DNA of 64,000 bases from Vibrio sp. SNU_ST1 (lineage in GTDB: Bacteria > Pseudomonadota > Gammaproteobacteria > Enterobacterales > Vibrionaceae), in the NCBI RefSeq assembly GCF_030563405.1, contig NZ_CP130748.1:2046001-2110000 (forward strand), given 5' to 3'. The stretch's first letter is position 1, and each line of letters opens with the position of its first letter. The notes under the pieces were generated by a model, which saw nothing but the letters and a program-made list of their open reading frames with translations, had not been told where the DNA came from and made no database searches. Made by a program: the position numbers and the translations under genes. Below are positions 18,901 to 27,573 of this stretch, piece by piece.

Positions 18901-19104
18901 GGTCACTACCATCGCATCTTTGATGGTAAAGGCAGGATCTTCTAAACGGCCCAAACCAAAGAATGCAGAAACACCACCAATAAGAAAGATCAGGGACAGC
19001 ATCCAGCTGATGACTTTGTTACGTATAAAGTAAGAAGCGACACCTGTGATCTGATCATCACCCTGTTGATCGTCATTTTGAGGCTTGTTATTTACTTCAC
19101 TCAT
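15994..19104 (-). CDS. vexK: RND multidrug efflux permease (VexK/VmeI-like)
   Basis: This 1036-residue inner-membrane proton-driven pump is of the AcrB/HAE-1 class, with twelve TM helices and two large periplasmic loops. The TM4 proton-relay motif reads LVDNAIVVVE, with Asp-Asn instead of the AcrB Asp-Asp; the TM10 lysine is kept (GMLLKNGIVLLDQI). It is the third gene of an operon with two adaptor lipoproteins. Its start overlaps the upstream adaptor stop by eight bases. The two-adaptor layout next to the psp genes matches V. cholerae vexIJK and V. parahaemolyticus vmeGHI, and the symbol rests on that recollection. No outer-membrane TolC gene is present here. Confidence 0.9.
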   Translation of the reverse strand: MSEVNNKPQNDDQQGDDQITGVASYFIRNKVISWMLSLIFLIGGVSAFFGLGRLEDPAFTIKDAMVVTSYPGATPQQVEEEVTYPLEKAIQQLTYVDEVNSISSRGLSQVTVTMKNNYGPDDLPQIWDELRRKVNDLKGQLPPGVNDPQVIDDFGDVYGILLAVTGDGYSYKELLDYIDYLRRELELVDGVSKVSVSGQQQEQVFIEISMKRISSLGLSPNTVFNLLSTQNIVSSAGAVRIGDEYIRIHPTGEFQNVEQLGDLILTEGGAQGLIYLKDVANVTRGYVEVPSNIIGYNGELALNLGVSFAQGVNVVAVGEAFDRRLAELKYQQPVGIDISEVYNQPKEVDKSVSGFVVSLGQAVAIVIIVLLFFMGLRSGLLIGLILLLTVFGTFIFMQYFKIDLQRISLGALVIALGMLVDNAIVVVEGILIGTQKGRTRMQAATDIVTQTKWPLLGATVIAVTAFAPIGLSEDSTGEYCGTLFTVLLISLMLSWFTAISLTPFFADMFFKGQKVDPESEGKDPYNGMVFVIYKNFLEFCMKRAWLTMFVLIIGLGASVYGFGFVKQAFFPSSTTPMFQVDVWMPEGTDIRATNTKLKVLESWLAEQDEVEHITTTAGKGLQRFMLTYAPEKSYSAYGEITVRVKSYEVLEGLMLRFREHVNGQFPEINYKLKQIELGPGGGAKIEARIVGSDPTVLRSIAAQVMDIMRADNGSFNVRHDWRERTKVLEPQFNESQARRYGITKSDVDDFLAMSFSGKSIGVYRDGTTLMPIVARLPEDERVDIRNIEGMKIWSPALSEYIPLQQVTLGYELEWEDPLIIRKNRKRMLTVMADPDLLGEETASTLQKRLQPQIEAIEMPPGYSLEWGGEYESSADAQASLFTTMPLGYLFMFLITVFLFNSVKEPLIVWLTVPLALIGVTTGLLALNTPFGFMALLGFLSLSGMLLKNGIVLLDQIEIEMKSGKDPYVAVVDAALSRVRPVCMAAITTILGMIPLLPDIFFKPMAVTIMFGLGFATVLTLIVVPVLYRLFHKIEVA

Positions 19105-20182
19105 TGTTCGTCTCCTGAGGCAATACTTCCACTGTCATCCCATCTCGCAATCGCGATACGCCTGCAACAACGACATGCTGCCCCATTTCTAATCCTTTAA
19201 TTATCTGCAATGTTTTCTGATTCGCTTTGCCTAACACGACTTGCTGTTTAGACACTGTATTGTCGTCATTAAGAATCCACACGTAAGAGTTTTGACGAGT
19301 TAACTCATCCCCATCGGCATTAAACACAGCCTCAATAGGAATAAGTACGCCAGCTTTTAATTTCAAACCGATATCACGCCCATTTGACGTTACCTCAACG
19401 GCCATACCGTCAAGAATCAAATCATCTTCTGGCATAGGCAAAGCAAGCGTGACGGTAAATGTACCTGTGTTTGGATCGGGTTCAGTCGTAAACTCTTTTA
19501 TCCCCGCACTGTATTCATTCCCACTTGGAACTCTAACTACTGCCTCAATATTCGAGATAGTCGCTTCATTTGGTTGATTTACATAGATTTGGTCAGGTAA
19601 TTGGATAACAACTTCAACATCCTCAACACTGTGAATATTCACAATCTGTTGGCCAACCTGAATATTTTCGTATTGGTCAACACTGACACGAGAGATAATT
19701 CCATCAACCGGTGCGCGAAGCTTAGTAAATGACAAGCGCAGTTTTGCCAATTCTAACTCGGCATAAGCGATTTGACGCTGAGCGGCAATCTCATCGAATT
19801 GAGACTTAGCCAATAGCCCTTTTTTGACCAACGGACTTGAACGTCTGTATTGGCTGTTAATTACTGTGTATCGAGCTTGAGCGTTATCAACATCCAACTG
19901 ATAATCGGTCGGATCTAACTCGGCAAGAACATCACCCTTTTTAACTTGTTCACCTTCTTTGACATCAAGTTTAAAAATTTCACCAGCGACACGGAAACTT
20001 AGGTGCGCTTTCTCAGCAGCATTAGCCACTGCTGGAAAATAGAGTTTATCGTTAAAGTCTAAGACTGAGATTTCAATGGCTTTAACAAGAGGAAGATTTT
20101 CGACTTCAGTGACACCTTTGTCTTTACAGGCTGTCAGCAACGCCAAACATGATAGGCCGATGGCTTTTGATATTGTCTTCAT
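19097..20182 (-). CDS. vexJ: Periplasmic adaptor lipoprotein of RND pump (second adaptor)
   Basis: This membrane fusion protein of about 361 residues bridges the RND permease and TolC. It has a lipoprotein signal ending LLTAC (lipidated Cys19), a barrel-sandwich (biotinyl-lipoyl-like) hybrid domain (VKEGEQVKKGDVLAELDP), an alpha-helical hairpin (about 95-150), and beta-barrel and membrane-proximal domains. I chose the ATG at 20182 rather than the longer frame because it sits one base after the preceding adaptor's stop and follows a GGGGG ribosome-binding stretch. It overlaps the permease gene by eight bases. Confidence 0.9.
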   Translation of the reverse strand: MKTISKAIGLSCLALLTACKDKGVTEVENLPLVKAIEISVLDFNDKLYFPAVANAAEKAHLSFRVAGEIFKLDVKEGEQVKKGDVLAELDPTDYQLDVDNAQARYTVINSQYRRSSPLVKKGLLAKSQFDEIAAQRQIAYAELELAKLRLSFTKLRAPVDGIISRVSVDQYENIQVGQQIVNIHSVEDVEVVIQLPDQIYVNQPNEATISNIEAVVRVPSGNEYSAGIKEFTTEPDPNTGTFTVTLALPMPEDDLILDGMAVEVTSNGRDIGLKLKAGVLIPIEAVFNADGDELTRQNSYVWILNDDNTVSKQQVVLGKANQKTLQIIKGLEMGQHVVVAGVSRLRDGMTVEVLPQETNNE

Positions 20183-20183
20183 G

Positions 20184-21227
20184 TTAGAGCCCCCTTTCCT
20201 TGATCCACTCACGAACTTTGACGCCAGTTTCTAATCCATTAACGCCCGAGGTCACAACCCGATCTCCGTCGTTAAGACCCGAAATAATATGACGTTTTTC
20301 ATCAATGACTATCGCAACTTCTTCGACGATACCATCGCTATTTACGCGCCATACTGAGACATCATCTCCATTGGTCATCATTGCTGAGGTTGGAATTTTT
20401 GTCGCCGCTGCTTGTGAAGAAACAAGGTTAACCGTGCCAGACATACCCGGCAGGATGCCGATATCAGTCGGTCTCTCCATTACCATGGTGACCTTGTATG
20501 ACCCGGTTTTTGGATCGGCTTCGGTATCGACTTCTTGAAAGGTGAGGACATAAGAATGTTCGGGGAAGGCATCGAATACCATAGTTGCGTCGGTCTCAAA
20601 CCCTGCAGAAAAGCGTGCAATTAATTGGTCAGGCAATAAGAAGACAACTTTGAGGATCTGATTCGTTTGGATATTCATGACACCTTGCTTAGCCGCGATG
20701 TATTCGTGGTTTTCAGCAGGAATGATAGAAATAGTACCATCATAAGGCGCAACGAGTGTGGTGTAGCGAAGATTCGCTTTGGCTTGATTTAAAACCGCTC
20801 TCGCAGAGTTATGATTTGCTTTCGCTTGGTCAAAATCTTGCTCAGAAACCACTCTATCCTTACGTAGCTTGATGGAGCGTTGGTATTGCACATCGGCAAG
20901 TTTGAAGTTAGCTCTCGCTTGCTTCTCTAACAACTGATATTCGTCAGGATTAAGCGTTGCAAGCCCATCACCTTTGGAGACCTGTTGCCCTGCAGTGACA
21001 TCGATCGTTTTTAGTAAACCGGGGACTCGAAATGCCAATACGGCTTTATCGCCCGCTTCAGTAGTCGCAGGAAAATTTCGTTCGAAGGCATTGTTACCGA
21101 CCGAGACGGTGAAGAGTTTGGCTGGTCGTGATTCGGGTTCAGGAACCGGAGGGAGCTCCTTACCACACCCAGATAACCCAGATAAGGTCACCAATAGGAC
21201 TAGGGAGGCTTTGTACATTGCGATCAT
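20184..21227 (-). CDS. vexI: Periplasmic adaptor lipoprotein of RND pump (first adaptor)
   Basis: This 347-residue HlyD/AcrA-type adaptor has a lipobox LSGC (lipidated Cys21), a lipoyl-like domain (VTAGQQVSKGDGLATLNP), an alpha-hairpin (about 95-150), and beta-barrel and C-terminal membrane-proximal domains. It is the first gene of a three-gene operon. Two different adaptors with one permease suggest a hetero-oligomeric adaptor ring, as proposed for other two-adaptor pumps. ATG 21227 is used; Met4 is an alternative start. The gene begins 148 bp downstream of pspC, with the psp terminator between them. Confidence 0.9.
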   Translation of the reverse strand: MIAMYKASLVLLVTLSGLSGCGKELPPVPEPESRPAKLFTVSVGNNAFERNFPATTEAGDKAVLAFRVPGLLKTIDVTAGQQVSKGDGLATLNPDEYQLLEKQARANFKLADVQYQRSIKLRKDRVVSEQDFDQAKANHNSARAVLNQAKANLRYTTLVAPYDGTISIIPAENHEYIAAKQGVMNIQTNQILKVVFLLPDQLIARFSAGFETDATMVFDAFPEHSYVLTFQEVDTEADPKTGSYKVTMVMERPTDIGILPGMSGTVNLVSSQAAATKIPTSAMMTNGDDVSVWRVNSDGIVEEVAIVIDEKRHIISGLNDGDRVVTSGVNGLETGVKVREWIKERGL

Positions 21228-21310
21228 CCATATCTATAAATATTTTATTAACATAGATTAATCACATGTAACTTACCAGTTATCGCAAGATTTATTTAGA
21301 CAAAATTATT

Positions 21311-21352
21311 AAAAAAAATAACGGCTTGGGATAAATTTTCCTAAACCGTTAT
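21311..21352 (-). terminator. Intrinsic terminator of the psp operon
   Basis: On the minus strand ATAACGGTTTAGG pairs imperfectly with CCCAAGCCGTTAT, followed by eight T. It separates pspC from the RND operon. Confidence 0.85.
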
Positions 21353-21375
21353 CTAATCTTTTTGAGGCTTAACCA

Positions 21376-21762
21376 CTACATGTTCTTAAATGCACGGTCG
21401 ACTTTAAAAGTGTCCGAAGTCACATAAGCTTCCATATTGCGTACACTGGTCTCTAACGTCTGGAAATCCCCCTCTAAAGTGCCCAACAAAGACTCTGCTG
21501 TTTGCCCTTTTTCCCAGGGTTTTTGCTTGAGTGTGTGCTCTTGTTTGGCTTTCATCTGATCGACATATTGAGGTGGTTGTTTTTCAAGCATAAATGTCAA
21601 AGCTAAATACGCTAATAACACCAAAAAGCTACCACCTAGCAGTGCGGCTGAGATAACTAAGATGCGAACCAACCAAACTTCAAGGCCCAAATAGTTCGCT
21701 AACCCGGCACACACGCCAGACAATTTACCGTTAATCGGATCGCGATACAGTTCTCTACTCAT
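21376..21762 (-). CDS. pspC: Phage shock protein C (envelope stress)
   Basis: This inner-membrane regulator of about 128 residues helps sense envelope damage and, with PspB, recruits PspA to the membrane. It begins with the PspC signature MSRELYRDPINGKLSGVCAG, followed by a hydrophobic membrane stretch (about 35-60) and a charged C-terminal part. I use the ATG at 21762, which overlaps the pspB stop by eight bases; the ten extra upstream residues have no family support. The genes run pspA-pspB-pspC; pspD and pspE are absent. Confidence 0.93.
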   Translation of the reverse strand: MSRELYRDPINGKLSGVCAGLANYLGLEVWLVRILVISAALLGGSFLVLLAYLALTFMLEKQPPQYVDQMKAKQEHTLKQKPWEKGQTAESLLGTLEGDFQTLETSVRNMEAYVTSDTFKVDRAFKNM

Positions 21763-21994
21763 AGTTTCGTCTCCAATTAGGCGACTCCGCATCCAGTATC
21801 TTTTCTAGCGTTTTTACACGGTCTTGCATCGACTCGGCTTGCTCAGAAAGCTTATGCAAACGCTGAAGATCCGTTTCTGAAAGACCATTACTGGATTTCT
21901 TCTTGCTGCGGTAATGTAAGAATAACCATAGCGGTGCCACGAAGATTAAAAAAACAATCAGTGGACCTGCAATTAGAAATGTTGACATAGACAA
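21755..21994 (-). CDS. pspB: Phage shock protein B
   Basis: This 79-residue inner-membrane protein has one N-terminal membrane helix (about 5-27) followed by a basic segment (HYRSKKKSS) and a coiled-coil (about 38-70) with the typical LQRLHKLSEQAESMQDRVKT. PspB works with PspC as the membrane sensor that draws PspA away from PspF. It starts eight bases after pspA and overlaps pspC. Confidence 0.95.
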   Translation of the reverse strand: MSMSTFLIAGPLIVFLIFVAPLWLFLHYRSKKKSSNGLSETDLQRLHKLSEQAESMQDRVKTLEKILDAESPNWRRNYE

Positions 21995-22002
21995 CTCCTA
22001 AA

Positions 22003-22674
22003 TTATTTATCGCGGTTTTCAACTTGTTGCTTCAGTTTCGCTAGCTCTTTTTCAATTTCATCTTGAGCTTGTAGCTCTGCAAACTCTTGGTCTAAAGATT
22101 TTGCGTTACCCGTCTTAGCGTAAACGTCCGCTTCAGCTTCTAATTCATCCACTTTACGCGAGAATTGCTCAAACTTCGCCATTGCTTCGTTGGTTTTGCT
22201 TGAGTGCAGGTGTTTTTGAACATCACGGCGGTTACTTGCAGCGTTGTTACGGATCATCAATGCTTGTTGCTTTGCTCGAGTTTCTGCAATTTTAGTTTCA
22301 AGCTTGCCAATCTCACTGGTTAGCTTTTCTATGGTTTCATGAACCAAAGTTTGCTCGGTGTGAAGGCTCTTGATGATGTCTTCCAGCTTTTGCTTTTCAA
22401 TTAGCGCTGCTCTCGCTAAATCTTCACGTTGCTTAGTAAGTGCCAGTGTCGCTTTATTTTGCCAATCTAGAATCTGCGTTTCGATAGCTTCAACTTTACG
22501 CGCTAGCTCTTTCTTGTCTGCGATGGCTTTTGCAGAGTTAGTACGAACCTCAACCAGCGTGTCTTCCATTTCTTGGATAATCAGGCGAATCATCTTTTCA
22601 GGATCTTCAGCCTTATCTAATAGTGCACTGATGTTTGAATTTACGATGTCTGCAAAGCGAGAAAAAATACCCAT
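22003..22674 (-). CDS. pspA: Phage shock protein A
   Basis: PspA (223 residues, almost wholly coiled-coil) is a peripheral membrane effector of the ESCRT-III/Vipp1 superfamily. It stabilises damaged inner membrane and, when free, inhibits PspF. The N-terminal amphipathic helix ([20 protein letters not shown]) and the [17 protein letters not shown] stretch are hallmark sequences. It is the first gene of pspABC, behind a sigma-54-type promoter at 22783-22798 and divergent from pspF. Confidence 0.97.
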   Translation of the reverse strand: MGIFSRFADIVNSNISALLDKAEDPEKMIRLIIQEMEDTLVEVRTNSAKAIADKKELARKVEAIETQILDWQNKATLALTKQREDLARAALIEKQKLEDIIKSLHTEQTLVHETIEKLTSEIGKLETKIAETRAKQQALMIRNNAASNRRDVQKHLHSSKTNEAMAKFEQFSRKVDELEAEADVYAKTGNAKSLDQEFAELQAQDEIEKELAKLKQQVENRDK

Positions 22675-22782
22675 GAGAAGCTCCTTAATTACAATAATGG
22701 CAAATGTGCTTTAAATAGTTGTTCAACTCTCAAACCACTTGCTAAAAAATTTACGTTTGTAGTTAAACCTACCATAGGTAAT

Positions 22783-22798
22783 CCAAGTAGCGTGCCAA
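22783..22798 (-). promoter_or_regulatory. Sigma-54 (RpoN) promoter of pspABC
   Basis: On the minus strand TTGGCACGCTACTTGG matches the -24/-12 consensus TTGGCACG-N4-TTGC with GG for GC at -12. It lies about 110 bp upstream of pspA, leaving a leader of about 95 bases. The 190 bp beyond it, up to pspF, must hold the PspF enhancer sites and pspF's own promoter. Confidence 0.8.
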
Positions 22799-22989
22799 CT
22801 TTTAATATACTAATTATCAGCTACTTACAATGTAATGGCGATTAATCCGAACCATGCTATGATGAATTTAACCAAGTATTGGTATTTTTCACCACTACAG
22901 TTCTGTGATTAATTCTATTTACATCAAGTGATGTCAATAAAGCTCTCTAAATCATGCCCATTGGAAATCAGACCATACAAGGACCCATT

Positions 22990-24012
22990 ATGCAGCAGAA
23001 TCTCATTGGTGAATCCCCTAGTTTTCTCTCTGTTTTGGATAAAGTGTCTCAACTCGCGCCAATCGAAAGACCGATTCTGATCATTGGTGAACGTGGTACA
23101 GGTAAAGAGTTAATCGCTCAAAGGCTGCATTACCTTTCAAGGCGCTGGGACCAACCATTGATCTCACTGAACTGCTCAACCCTTAGCGAAGGGTTGATTG
23201 ATTCAGAGTTGTTTGGTCATGAATCAGGTTCTTTTACTGGTTCAAAAGGTCGTCATCAAGGTCGCTTTGAAAGGGCCGAAGGTGGCACTCTGTTCTTAGA
23301 TGAACTAGCGACCACCCCCCTTGCCGTTCAAGAGAAACTATTGCGTGTTATTGAATACGGGCAATATGAGCGTGTCGGTGGACAAAAGGCGCTAAGTGCC
23401 AATGTGCGACTGGTGTGTGCGACCAATGCTGACTTACCAGACATGGCGTTAAAAGGCGAATTCAGACCCGATTTATTAGATAGACTGGCGTTTGATGTCA
23501 TTACTATCCCACCTCTTCGCGAACGAAAAGAAGACATCACGCTGCTAGCAGAATACTACGCCATTAAGATGTGTCGAGAATTAGAATTGGAGCTGTTTGT
23601 CGGTTTTGCTCCATCTGCTGTTGAGGCACTATTGGATTATTCTTGGCCGGGAAATGTGAGAGAACTCAAAAACGTCGTTGAACGAGCTATCTACCAGCAC
23701 GGTAAAGACCCATATCCTATTGAATCTTTGGTGTTTAACCCCTTTAAACCGACATGGAAAATAGATCAAGATTCCACGCACGAAACTGGCAATGATCTGT
23801 CCAACAGCCATACTCCATTAGAGCACTCATTTTCTTTGCCGCTTGATTACAAAGCATGGCAAGAACAGCAAGACATTAAATTACTCAATCAAGCACTAAA
23901 ACAGAGCAAGTATAACCAGAAGCAAGCAGCAGAATTACTTGGGTTAACCTATAACCAATTACGTGGAATGGTGAGGAAGTACGCGATTGTAGGGCAAGCT
24001 AACGATAAATAG
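22990..24012 (+). CDS. pspF: Sigma-54-dependent activator PspF
   Basis: PspF is an AAA+ enhancer-binding protein that activates the sigma-54 promoter of psp and is held inactive by PspA. It consists of the AAA+ domain alone plus a C-terminal Fis-type HTH (about 310-335, KQAAELLGLTYNQLRGM), with no receiver domain. Walker A is GERGTGKE (33-40) and Walker B is LFLDEL. The sigma-54-contacting loop reads GSFTGS (80-85) instead of the near-invariant GAFTGA. I use the ATG at 22990, six bases after AAGGA, because it matches the E. coli start; the frame opens earlier at 22954. Confidence 0.96.
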   Translation: MQQNLIGESPSFLSVLDKVSQLAPIERPILIIGERGTGKELIAQRLHYLSRRWDQPLISLNCSTLSEGLIDSELFGHESGSFTGSKGRHQGRFERAEGGTLFLDELATTPLAVQEKLLRVIEYGQYERVGGQKALSANVRLVCATNADLPDMALKGEFRPDLLDRLAFDVITIPPLRERKEDITLLAEYYAIKMCRELELELFVGFAPSAVEALLDYSWPGNVRELKNVVERAIYQHGKDPYPIESLVFNPFKPTWKIDQDSTHETGNDLSNSHTPLEHSFSLPLDYKAWQEQQDIKLLNQALKQSKYNQKQAAELLGLTYNQLRGMVRKYAIVGQANDK

Positions 24013-24114
24013 CTGTCCACACTTGATTATTATTTGGAGCCGAATAAATAAAATGTTAAATTGTCGGGATCTTGAGGCTCCTCTAACGCCTCGTTTCGAA
24101 AAGTATTTCTTTTT

Positions 24115-25737
24115 ATGAAAGCACTAATAAGACTATCACTGAGCATCTGCACGCTTGGCTTTTTAGCTGGATGTGGTGAGAGTGTCACTCACGAGCAAAT
24201 CCGTGAAAAAGGCTTCATTTATTGCGGCCAAGGTAATCCTAGTACCTTCAATCCACAATTGGTTGATAGTGGCATTACCTCAGAATCGCTGAGCCCTCAA
24301 ATTTTCGATACCCTGCTCACTCTTGATCCTATGACTTACCGACCAAAACAGAACTTGGCAACAAGCTGGTCTGTCGATAAATCAGGTACAGAATACACTT
24401 TCAAGCTGCGCCCAAATGTTGCGTTTCAAACTACAGATTGGTTTACCCCAACCCGCAGTATGAATGCACTGGATGTGGTCTTTAGTTTTGAACGTATCAT
24501 TGATAGTTCAAACCCATTTCATTATGTGGGCGGCGGTTTATATCCATGGTTCGCAGGCATCGACTTTCAAAACCTGATTGTTGAAATCACGGCGGTGGAT
24601 GACCTAACGGTGAAGTTCCAGTTAAGTCGCCCAGATAATTCATTTCTTAACAATATCGCCACCAGCTATGCGGTTATCCACTCCAAAGAGTATGCCAACA
24701 AGCTGATTACCACAGATGAAAAAAATGAAATAGACTCCAAGCCAGTTGGGACAGGTCCTTTTTACTTGGATGAATACCAAATCAATGATCTTGTACGCTT
24801 GAAAAAGAACAAGCATTACTGGAAGGGTGAAGTACAAATGGATCAAGTTGTGTTCGACACTTCCCAACGTGGTACCGGAACACTGGCCAAGCTGCTTCGC
24901 AGTGAGTGTGACGTGTTGAACTCACCAATTTCTAGCCAGATCCCTATTATTCAAGCTCATGAAGAGTTGAAGATTTCTGCCACACCTGCAGTAAATGTCT
25001 CTTTCATCGCGTTGAACACCGAGCATCCTGCATTGCGTGACTCACGAGTACGTAAAGCACTGAACTTGGCTATTAACCGTGAGAACATTCTTGATTCTGT
25101 GTACTACGGTACAGGTACAAAAGCCTACACGTTACTTCCCCCTACTTCTTGGGCTTATCAAAAAGACAGTGTTCAAGTTCGCTATGATCGAAACTACGCG
25201 ATCGCACTTCTTAGAGAGGCCGGTGTAGAACCTGGGTTAGAGCTTTCAATGTGGGTACCACTAGAGCCACGCGCTTATAACCCGAGTCCAAGAAAAACTG
25301 CAGAATTAATCCAAGCGAACTTGGCCGATATTGGTATCGAACTCAAACTCTATACCGATGATCGATTTGACCGAACACAGCTGTCTTCAATTTCCTCAAC
25401 AGATTTGTTACTCACAGGTTGGATTGGCAGCACGGGCGACCCAGACAACTTCTTGCGTCCACTTCTATCATGTAGTTCGGAACGCGCAGGATTAAACGTC
25501 TCTATGTGGTGCAACTCAGACTTTGATTTCCTTCTCGACTTAGCATTAGAAATTAATCAACAAAGGCACCGTGTGAACTTGTATCGACAAGCCCAAAACA
25601 TTCTTAATGAAGAAGTTCCTGTGATACCTCTCGCTCATGGCGTGCAATTCCGCGTGCACGATCGTTCGCTAACAGGTTTTAAACGTAGTCCTTTTAATGC
25701 TCAACCTTTTGATCAAGTCAGAAGGGAGGTGAACTGA
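24115..25737 (+). CDS. sapA: SapA, peptide ABC transporter substrate-binding lipoprotein
   Basis: This 540-residue periplasmic SBP_bac_5 (family 5) binding protein has a lipobox LAGC (lipidated Cys20); the E. coli protein is instead a soluble periplasmic one, so lipidation is notable. The family signature AQ-free core (PVGTGPFYLDEYQ, NLAINRENILDSVYYGTG) is clear. SapABCDF has been linked to antimicrobial-peptide resistance and, in E. coli, SapBCDF to putrescine export. It starts the sapABCDF operon 102 bp downstream of pspF, and its stop overlaps sapB by one base. Confidence 0.94.
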   Translation: MKALIRLSLSICTLGFLAGCGESVTHEQIREKGFIYCGQGNPSTFNPQLVDSGITSESLSPQIFDTLLTLDPMTYRPKQNLATSWSVDKSGTEYTFKLRPNVAFQTTDWFTPTRSMNALDVVFSFERIIDSSNPFHYVGGGLYPWFAGIDFQNLIVEITAVDDLTVKFQLSRPDNSFLNNIATSYAVIHSKEYANKLITTDEKNEIDSKPVGTGPFYLDEYQINDLVRLKKNKHYWKGEVQMDQVVFDTSQRGTGTLAKLLRSECDVLNSPISSQIPIIQAHEELKISATPAVNVSFIALNTEHPALRDSRVRKALNLAINRENILDSVYYGTGTKAYTLLPPTSWAYQKDSVQVRYDRNYAIALLREAGVEPGLELSMWVPLEPRAYNPSPRKTAELIQANLADIGIELKLYTDDRFDRTQLSSISSTDLLLTGWIGSTGDPDNFLRPLLSCSSERAGLNVSMWCNSDFDFLLDLALEINQQRHRVNLYRQAQNILNEEVPVIPLAHGVQFRVHDRSLTGFKRSPFNAQPFDQVRREVN

Positions 25738-26699
25738 TGTTTTGGTATACATTAAGACGTGTAAACTTATTCATTATTACGCTTGGAATTCTGACTTTAG
25801 TGGGCTTTGCTCTACTTCGATTAGACCAAACATCACCTTGGGCAATTCAAGATTTTTGGCCAGGTTGGCTTAGCTATGTCAGCGAATTATCGACGCTGAA
25901 TTTCGGCCTGAGCAAACACGGTGTTCCTATCATCGAAGAGCTTGTCGTGGTATTCCCTGCGACCTTAGAATTGTGCTTCTTTGCTTTTTTACTCGCACTG
26001 TTTATCGGCATCCCTTTCGGCACAATTGCTGGTATGAAACAGGGCAAGTTTGTCGATACTACGATATCGTTTACTTCAATGGCAGGCTACTCAGCACCTA
26101 TATTTTGGGTCGCATTGCTAATGATCATGGTGTTTTCACTGCACTTCGAGATGTTCCCTGTTGGGGGGCGATACGATCTACTTTACGAAATTGAACACGT
26201 GACTGGATTTGCAATGATTGATGCCTTCTTTGCCGAAGGTAACTATCGAGCACACGCCCTACAGAGCGTAATAGACCATATGGCGTTACCTTGTCTTGTT
26301 TTGGCGCTCGCTCCAACAACCCAGGTTATCCGACTAATGAGAGCGTCAGTGGCTGAAGTGATGGCTCAAAACTACATCCGTGCCGCACGAATTAAAGGTC
26401 TTTCAACAAGAGAGATCGTCACTCAACACGTATTAAGAAATGCAATACCACCGATTATTCCTAAGGTCGGCGTTCAACTCTCCAGTATGTTAACGCTCGC
26501 TATCATCACCGAGTCTATCTTTAACTGGCCGGGCATTGGCCGCTGGTTACTGGATGCATTATCCAATCAAGATTACGTTTCAATTCAAGCTGGTGTAATT
26601 GTAGTAGCAACCTTGGTTTTGACCGCGAATATACTGTCTGATCTACTGGGCGCGATGGTCAATCCTCTGGTAAGGAAGGAATGGTATGCTAACAAATAA
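25737..26699 (+). CDS. sapB: SapB, ABC transporter permease
   Basis: This 320-residue inner-membrane permease of the DppB/OppB class has six predicted TM helices and the EAA loop RAARIKGLSTREIVTQHVLRN (near residues 217-237) that docks the ATPase. It starts at ATG 25737 inside the sapA stop (TGATG), behind a GGGAGG ribosome-binding site. It overlaps sapC by 14 bases. It works as a heterodimer with SapC. Confidence 0.95.
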   Translation: MFWYTLRRVNLFIITLGILTLVGFALLRLDQTSPWAIQDFWPGWLSYVSELSTLNFGLSKHGVPIIEELVVVFPATLELCFFAFLLALFIGIPFGTIAGMKQGKFVDTTISFTSMAGYSAPIFWVALLMIMVFSLHFEMFPVGGRYDLLYEIEHVTGFAMIDAFFAEGNYRAHALQSVIDHMALPCLVLALAPTTQVIRLMRASVAEVMAQNYIRAARIKGLSTREIVTQHVLRNAIPPIIPKVGVQLSSMLTLAIITESIFNWPGIGRWLLDALSNQDYVSIQAGVIVVATLVLTANILSDLLGAMVNPLVRKEWYANK

Positions 26700-27573
26700 C
26701 GTCTACCAAGAAGAACAGATTCCAACCCAATTCGAGCGTTTCTGGCGCAGCTTCCGTGGCAATAATCTCGCAATGTTTGGACTGTGGTGTTTGGTCTTGA
26801 TCATTCTGATCACCATCACTTCACCATGGCTAGCACCGCATGATGCTCAAGAGCAGACGGGGCACCTACTAACACCTCCTTCTTGGGATCCTGCTGGAAC
26901 AGTTGAGTATTTTCTAGGTACTGATGATTTAGGGCGAGATATTCTATCCCGTCTGATTATTGGCTCTCAGCTGACATTTGGTGCCGCAGTCGTGATTACC
27001 TTTATCGCAGCAGTCATCGGTTGTCTGATTGGCGTACTTGCAGGTATGACTCGTGGGTTGCTATCAAGCACGCTAAACCACCTGCTTGACACGGTAATGT
27101 CTATTCCGTCTCTGCTACTCGCGATTATCTTCGTGGCATTTCTTGGCTTTGGCGAGTTTAATATCTTGCTAGCCCTATGTTTGGCATTGATTCCACGCTT
27201 TATTCGTTCGGTATACATTGCCGTGCATGCAGAAGTAGAAAAAGACTATATTTTGGCTTCTCGCCTTGATGGTGCAAATGACTTCTACCTGTTATGGAAT
27301 TCAATCCTTCCTAATATTCTTACTGTAGTGGCACTTGAAATTACACTGGCATTGTCAGTCGCCATTCTTGACATCACGGCCTTAGGTTTCTTAGGCCTTG
27401 GCGCTCAAGCACCAAGTACAGAGTGGGGCTCTATTTTGGGTGACTCTGTAGAGCTGATTTACCTTGCACCATGGACAGTAACCCTACCCGGCTTAGCCAT
27501 TATGTTTACAGTGATCGTGATTAACCTCGTCGGTGAAGGTGTTCGCCAAGCGCTAAATGCAGGAATCGAATAA
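26686..27573 (+). CDS. sapC: SapC, ABC transporter permease
   Basis: This 295-residue DppC/OppC-class permease has an N-terminal OppC_N segment ([16 protein letters not shown]), six TM helices and the EAA loop [20 protein letters not shown]. The [15 protein letters not shown] motif typical of this subunit is present. The start overlaps the end of sapB, and the stop TAA shares a base with the sapD ATG, so translation is probably coupled throughout. Confidence 0.95.
   Translation: MLTNNVYQEEQIPTQFERFWRSFRGNNLAMFGLWCLVLIILITITSPWLAPHDAQEQTGHLLTPPSWDPAGTVEYFLGTDDLGRDILSRLIIGSQLTFGAAVVITFIAAVIGCLIGVLAGMTRGLLSSTLNHLLDTVMSIPSLLLAIIFVAFLGFGEFNILLALCLALIPRFIRSVYIAVHAEVEKDYILASRLDGANDFYLLWNSILPNILTVVALEITLALSVAILDITALGFLGLGAQAPSTEWGSILGDSVELIYLAPWTVTLPGLAIMFTVIVINLVGEGVRQALNAGIE

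Noticed and set aside
22905..22945. CRP-like half site TGTGATTAATT before pspF
   Set aside because: Only the left half matches; the right half lacks TCACA.
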